This document shows positions 6,049-9,019 of a stretch of 9,019 nt of DNA, piece after piece (position 1 is the stretch's first letter; each line of letters begins with the position of its first letter). The notes beneath the pieces were generated by a model. That model had not been told where the DNA came from. It searched no databases and saw only the letters and a program-made list of their open reading frames with translations. The stretch spans positions 18,366-27,384 of the forward strand of contig PAZD01000048.1 in assembly GCA_002715405.1 (NCBI GenBank), read 5' to 3'. This DNA comes from Acidimicrobiaceae bacterium. GTDB lineage: Bacteria; Actinomycetota; Acidimicrobiia; Acidimicrobiales; UBA8592. The position numbers and the translations under genes were made by a program.

Positions 6049-6870
6049 TTACTTGGTGGTTTGTGCGTCTCCGTTGTTGTCTTCTTCCGGGAGATTTGAT
6101 GCACCTCCGACAGCAATGGGGAGGACTTGGCTTATGGACTCCCGGATTATCAGATCTGCTATGTGATCCATTTCGGTGGGTTCGGCGTTAATGATCGCTA
6201 TTTTTGCGCCGACCCGTTGAGCTGACGGAACTACTGCTGCTATGGGGTACACAGCCAATGTGGTTCCGATGGCAATCATGAGATCGCAGTTTTGTGCTGC
6301 TGCCTCCGCTTTAAGGAGGTCTTTTTGGACTAGCGATTGCCCGAATGAGATCGTGGCGCTCTTGAGTATTCCTCCGCATTCGGGACAGTCCAGGTCCTCT
6401 TCGCCTTGACGAACTCGGTCGAGCGCTATTTGCATGTCGTCGCGGTAGTCGCATTCAAGGCACGCAACTTCTCTGAGGGTGCCGTGTACTTCAACAACTT
6501 TTGTCGCTGATGAGCCTGCTGCGTGGTGCAGTCCATCAACGTTTTGGGTCAGTAACGCTACGAGTTTGTTTCGCTTTTCTAATTGAACGAGTGCTCTGTG
6601 TCCGTCGTTTGCATCAGCTGACCAGGCTCTGTTGTCGAGACGGTCTCGCCATGAAGCTTTTCTGACCTCGGGGTCCGAGACGAAGTTCTGAATGTTTGAA
6701 GCTTTTTCCGCTTTCGGGTTTTTCGTCCATACACCGTTAGGTCCGCGGAAATCGGGGATACCTGAGTCCGTTGAGATCCCCGCTCCGGTAAGCACGGTGA
6801 TTCGTTCGCTTTCGTCGATCCATTGGGTGAGCAGTCGAACATTTGAGTCTTGGGAGAGGTCTGGTGGCAT
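6049..6870 (-). CDS. Sir2-family NAD-dependent protein deacylase (sirtuin)
   Basis: This family removes acyl groups from lysines using NAD+, releasing nicotinamide and O-acyl-ADP-ribose. The 273 residues carry the full motif set: GAGIS (29-33), GIPDFRGPNGVW (37-48), TQNVDGLHH (108-116) and catalytic His129 in VEVHG. A four-cysteine zinc site is formed by C137/C140 (CLEC) and C162/C165 (CPEC). SFGQSL is at 175-180, GTTLAVYP at 202-209 and INAEPT at 227-232. The tyrosine/arginine pair that marks succinyl-preferring CobB/SIRT5 enzymes is not evident near WRDRLD (74-79), and DFRGPNGVW resembles the SIRT6/7 style. A deacetylase or another acyl specificity is therefore more likely than desuccinylase, but this is inference. 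The ATG is supported by GGAG six bases upstream. The last 20 or so residues are acidic and probably disordered. The gene lies 78 bases after pepA with no terminator seen between. Confidence 0.93.
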   Translation of the reverse strand: MPPDLSQDSNVRLLTQWIDESERITVLTGAGISTDSGIPDFRGPNGVWTKNPKAEKASNIQNFVSDPEVRKASWRDRLDNRAWSADANDGHRALVQLEKRNKLVALLTQNVDGLHHAAGSSATKVVEVHGTLREVACLECDYRDDMQIALDRVRQGEEDLDCPECGGILKSATISFGQSLVQKDLLKAEAAAQNCDLMIAIGTTLAVYPIAAVVPSAQRVGAKIAIINAEPTEMDHIADLIIRESISQVLPIAVGGASNLPEEDNNGDAQTTK

Positions 6871-6948
6871 GTTGTTCTCCGGTGTCTTTGGGTGTGGTTA
6901 GTTGGTTCGGGTCGATTCGGCGCCCTGGGTAAAAGAGTTAGTGGTTTC

Positions 6949-8400
6949 TCACCAATTATTGACAATTTCGAGCAGGGTGCGGACTCCGAAACCCGTTGCT
7001 CCTTTGGGAAACTCTGCTTCCTGTTCTTCCGTTGTTACTGGACCTGCGATGTCTAGGTGCACCCAGGGTGTTTCGTCTACGAACTCTTGGAGGAAAAGAC
7101 CGGCGACCAAGGTGCCGCCAAACCTCCCAGATCCAATGTTTCGCAAGTCGGCTACATCGGAATCCAATTGTTTTCGGTACTCGTTAGGTAAAGGCAGGTG
7201 CCAAAGTCGCTCACCAGCTTTTGTTGCGGCCGCTTCCACTCTTGCGATCGCGTCTTCGTTGTTGCCCATGAGGCCCGCGTACTGCGAACCTAATGCCACG
7301 AGGCAGGCGCCTGTGAGGGTCGCCAGATCGACTATGAGGTCGGGAGTTTCTTCTGCTGCTATTGATAGTCCGTCCGCTAACACCAGTCGACATTCGGCGT
7401 CGGTATTTAGAACTTCTACAGTTTTGCCGTTGCGTATATTGAGGACATCTCCTGGTTTCGTGGCGGTGGGGCTGGGTTGATTATCGGTGCAGCAGCAGGT
7501 TCCTATGATCGTTAGGTCTGGACTGTGCGCTGCTACAGCAGCCATGGCTCCGATCACTGCCGCTGCTCCTCCCATGTCGATTTTCATTTCTTTCATTCCC
7601 TCAAATGGTTTGAGGTTGAGTCCTCCTGTGTCGAAGGTGATGCCCTTGCCTACAAAGTGGATCGTCCCGCGACTTTCGCCCTTCGGTCGCCAGGTAAGTC
7701 GCACTAGGCGTGGCTCTTCGGTAGATCCGGCATTGACTCCGAGCATGCCACCGCATCGTTCCTCCGTTAGGCGTTCTCGGTCCCATATCTCAGCTTCTAA
7801 GCCAGATTTCTCTGCAACACTGACGGCCTCGTCGGCTAATTGAACTGCCGAGAGCGACCCGCCGGGGCGGTTTACTAGGTCTCGAGTGAGAGCAATAGCG
7901 TTGGCTACCGCTTCTGCTCTTGAGAGAGCCGCGGCGCTATCAACGCCGTCTGGGACAACGAGCGTTACTTGTTGGAGAGCAGAACGTTCTTCTGGGCTTC
8001 CTTTCAGTTCGTCGTATCGGTACGAGGCGAGAAGCATTCCTTCGACGGTGGCTTGGAGTGCAACTTCTGCGCCAACGTCGGTTGCGGTTGTTAGCGGCAG
8101 AAGCGAGGTAACCGAATCAAGGTGCTTAGAGGCTCTCCACAAAGAGGCCGCTGCGGACCGGACCAAGGGTTCGGTGATTTCTTGTCCGCCTAGTCCAATG
8201 GCGATCACTATTGGGTCTTGTTCGGGCAGCAACACTGTTTGGCCAATTTTTCCTTCGAATCCACTAGCAGCTAGGAAGTTTTGGCTGACTCCTAGGGTTT
8301 CGAGTTCGCTTTCTTTTATCGGCCGATCTGTTGCGACGGAAGCCTCATCTGCTTCAGCGACGACGACATTTATTGCGGAAATTTCTAGTTGGTTCGCCAT
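6949..8400 (-). CDS. pepA: Leucyl aminopeptidase (M17 family, PepA) with altered signature motif
   Basis: This is a cytosolic two-metal aminopeptidase that removes N-terminal residues in peptide turnover; the family forms hexamers. The 483 residues match the family length. The N-terminal regulatory (macro-like) domain spans about 1-165 and the catalytic domain about 170-483. The metal and catalytic residues are all visible: K252 and D257 in VGKGITFD, K264 in NLKP, D275 in MKIDMGGAAAV, and D334, E336 and R338 in the signature. That signature reads NTDAECRL (332-339) where the family has NTDAEGRL, so Gly becomes Cys337 (codon TGT, 7392-7390). Three consecutive cysteines (302-304) precede the loop that usually reads ENMP and here reads TDNQP. 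The start ATG follows a weak purine-rich stretch (GAAAGAAAGACC). The gene lies 22 bases after the cobalamin adenosyltransferase gene and probably shares its transcript. Family assignment is secure; whether Cys337 affects activity is unknown. Confidence 0.95.
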   Translation of the reverse strand: MANQLEISAINVVVAEADEASVATDRPIKESELETLGVSQNFLAASGFEGKIGQTVLLPEQDPIVIAIGLGGQEITEPLVRSAAASLWRASKHLDSVTSLLPLTTATDVGAEVALQATVEGMLLASYRYDELKGSPEERSALQQVTLVVPDGVDSAAALSRAEAVANAIALTRDLVNRPGGSLSAVQLADEAVSVAEKSGLEAEIWDRERLTEERCGGMLGVNAGSTEEPRLVRLTWRPKGESRGTIHFVGKGITFDTGGLNLKPFEGMKEMKIDMGGAAAVIGAMAAVAAHSPDLTIIGTCCCTDNQPSPTATKPGDVLNIRNGKTVEVLNTDAECRLVLADGLSIAAEETPDLIVDLATLTGACLVALGSQYAGLMGNNEDAIARVEAAATKAGERLWHLPLPNEYRKQLDSDVADLRNIGSGRFGGTLVAGLFLQEFVDETPWVHLDIAGPVTTEEQEAEFPKGATGFGVRTLLEIVNNW

Positions 8401-8422
8401 GGTCTTTCTTTCATGCGGTGTG

Positions 8423-8959
8423 CTACTGCGGGCCTTTGCTGTAGAGCGTTTCGTCTTCTTGCCACCTGGCCAGAGCCCATAGGAGATCTGAGAGGCGGTT
8501 CAGGTATGGCAGGACTTGGGATTCCGTTTGACAAATATCGATGGTTTCTCGCTCCGCTCGCCTGACCACGACTCTTGCCCAATCAAGTCGTGCCGATATT
8601 TCGTTTTGACCTGGAATGGTGAATTCGGTAGGCGTTTCGAAGCGGTTGGTCACGTTGTCTATCTGTTGTTCAAGAATTTGAACCATTCCAGCAGTTACTA
8701 GCGTTGTGCCAGGATCAAGTTTGCTGCGGTTTTCGGGCAGCGTAGCTAGTTCTGCCATCGCGACGTACAAATCGCGGCAAACGGTTGTCAGAAGTTCGTT
8801 TAGTTCTGAGTGTTTAACGGCGGCACGCGCAAGGCCAATCGCCGCTTGGGCTTCGTCAACTGCGCCGTATGCCTTTGGTAGCGGAGAGTCTTTAGCTACT
8901 CTGCCGCCATAGAAAAGGCCTGTTGTGCCGTCATCGCCAGTCTTTGTGTAGATCTTCAT
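8423..8959 (-). CDS. PduO-type cob(I)yrinic acid a,c-diamide / ATP:cob(I)alamin adenosyltransferase
   Basis: This cytosolic enzyme transfers the 5'-deoxyadenosyl group of ATP to cob(I)alamin or its precursors, giving the adenosyl form of vitamin B12. The 178-residue product is the normal length for the PduO/MMAB family. The N-terminal ATP-binding motif TKTGDDGTTGL is at residues 5-15 and YGAVDEAQAAIG is at 31-42. The arginine-rich helix LDWARVVVRRAER spans 125-137, with conserved R129, R133, R134, E136 and R137. The C-terminal signature YLNRLSDLLWALAR is at 152-165. The usual PGG before the arginine helix is PGQ here, a minor variation. The ATG overlaps the stop of the preceding gene by four bases and has only a weak ribosome-binding site, so translational coupling is likely. 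The pepA gene follows 22 bases later. No corrinoid synthesis or B12-dependent enzyme gene is visible in the window. Confidence 0.95.
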   Translation of the reverse strand: MKIYTKTGDDGTTGLFYGGRVAKDSPLPKAYGAVDEAQAAIGLARAAVKHSELNELLTTVCRDLYVAMAELATLPENRSKLDPGTTLVTAGMVQILEQQIDNVTNRFETPTEFTIPGQNEISARLDWARVVVRRAERETIDICQTESQVLPYLNRLSDLLWALARWQEDETLYSKGPQ

Positions 8960-9018
8960 CGCTCACTCAAGTTAGCCGGAGCCTGACCCAGACCAAAGGC
9001 CTGTCTGACATAGGCTCG
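8956..9018 (-). CDS. C-terminal end of an unidentified protein (partial, runs off right edge)
   Basis: This is an open frame entering from the right edge. It gives 20 codons ending in the residues AYVRQAFGLGQAPANLSER and a TGA stop. The stop overlaps the ATG of the cobalamin adenosyltransferase gene as ATGA (8959-8956), the usual form of translationally coupled actinobacterial genes, and that overlap is the main reason to believe the frame. The other two frames either hit an earlier stop or lack this junction. The fragment is too short to assign to a family. Confidence 0.5.
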   Translation of the reverse strand, partial: RAYVRQAFGLGQAPANLSER

Positions 9019-9019
9019 G

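Noticed and set aside
6871..6948. Gap between pepA and the Sir2 gene searched for a terminator or promoter
   Set aside because: No stem-loop with a T-run and no good -10/-35 pair on the minus strand; only the GGAG ribosome-binding site of the Sir2 gene stands out.
6579..6965. A 128-codon minus-strand frame overlapping the pepA end, the gap and the start of the Sir2 gene
   Set aside because: Most of it lies out of frame within the Sir2 gene and its product is basic and Thr/Arg-rich, typical of a shadow.
6902..7480. A 192-codon plus-strand open frame
   Set aside because: It covers the 3' end of pepA in antisense; low-complexity Ser/Arg product with no recognisable motif.
7886..8482. A 198-codon plus-strand open frame
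   Set aside because: It is antisense to the start of pepA and the end of the adenosyltransferase gene, both firmly assigned; the product is a Ser/Ala/Arg-rich shadow with no domain.

Overview
The window is 9 kb of densely packed bacterial DNA, roughly half G+C by eye. Every gene I can support lies on the minus strand, so the text reads from high to low coordinates. The content points to an actinobacterium, plausibly an Acidimicrobiia-like lineage. The clues are an LpdA-type quinone reductase lacking the lipoamide dehydrogenase active site, as in mycobacterial Rv3303c, a MoeZ-like MoeB-rhodanese fusion without the zinc cysteines, and a candidate leaderless start. The taxonomic guess is inference; there is no rRNA or tRNA in the window.

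Right half (9019 to about 4820), housekeeping metabolism: the last 20 codons of an unidentified gene overlap a PduO-type cobalamin adenosyltransferase. This is followed by an M17 leucyl aminopeptidase (PepA), a Sir2-family NAD-dependent deacylase, and a protein joining an N-terminal rhodanese domain to a C-terminal MoeB/ThiF adenylyltransferase. Gaps between these genes are 22 to about 78 bases, and none holds a convincing terminator.

Left half (4756 to 1), a tightly coupled run: LpdA, dTDP-4-dehydrorhamnose reductase (RmlD), an unknown 211-residue protein, a family 2 glycosyltransferase with an extra C-terminal domain, an unknown 121-residue helical protein, and an unknown protein that runs off the left edge. 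Junctions are a 4-base overlap (GTGA), an 8-base overlap, a 4-base overlap (ATGA), a 4-base gap and a 1-base overlap (TAATG). This implies one transcript with translational coupling. RmlD makes dTDP-L-rhamnose, so the glycosyltransferase is a candidate rhamnosyl or other sugar transferase in cell-envelope glycan assembly. The three unknown proteins probably serve the same process.

Points most worth a second look are the RmlD-to-left-edge cluster with its unrecognised proteins, the H[DE]LLRSR motif shared by the two proteins flanking the glycosyltransferase, a Gly-to-Cys change inside the PepA signature NTDAEGRL, and the reversed domain order of the MoeB-rhodanese fusion. I saw no mobile elements, CRISPR arrays, RNA genes or phage genes.
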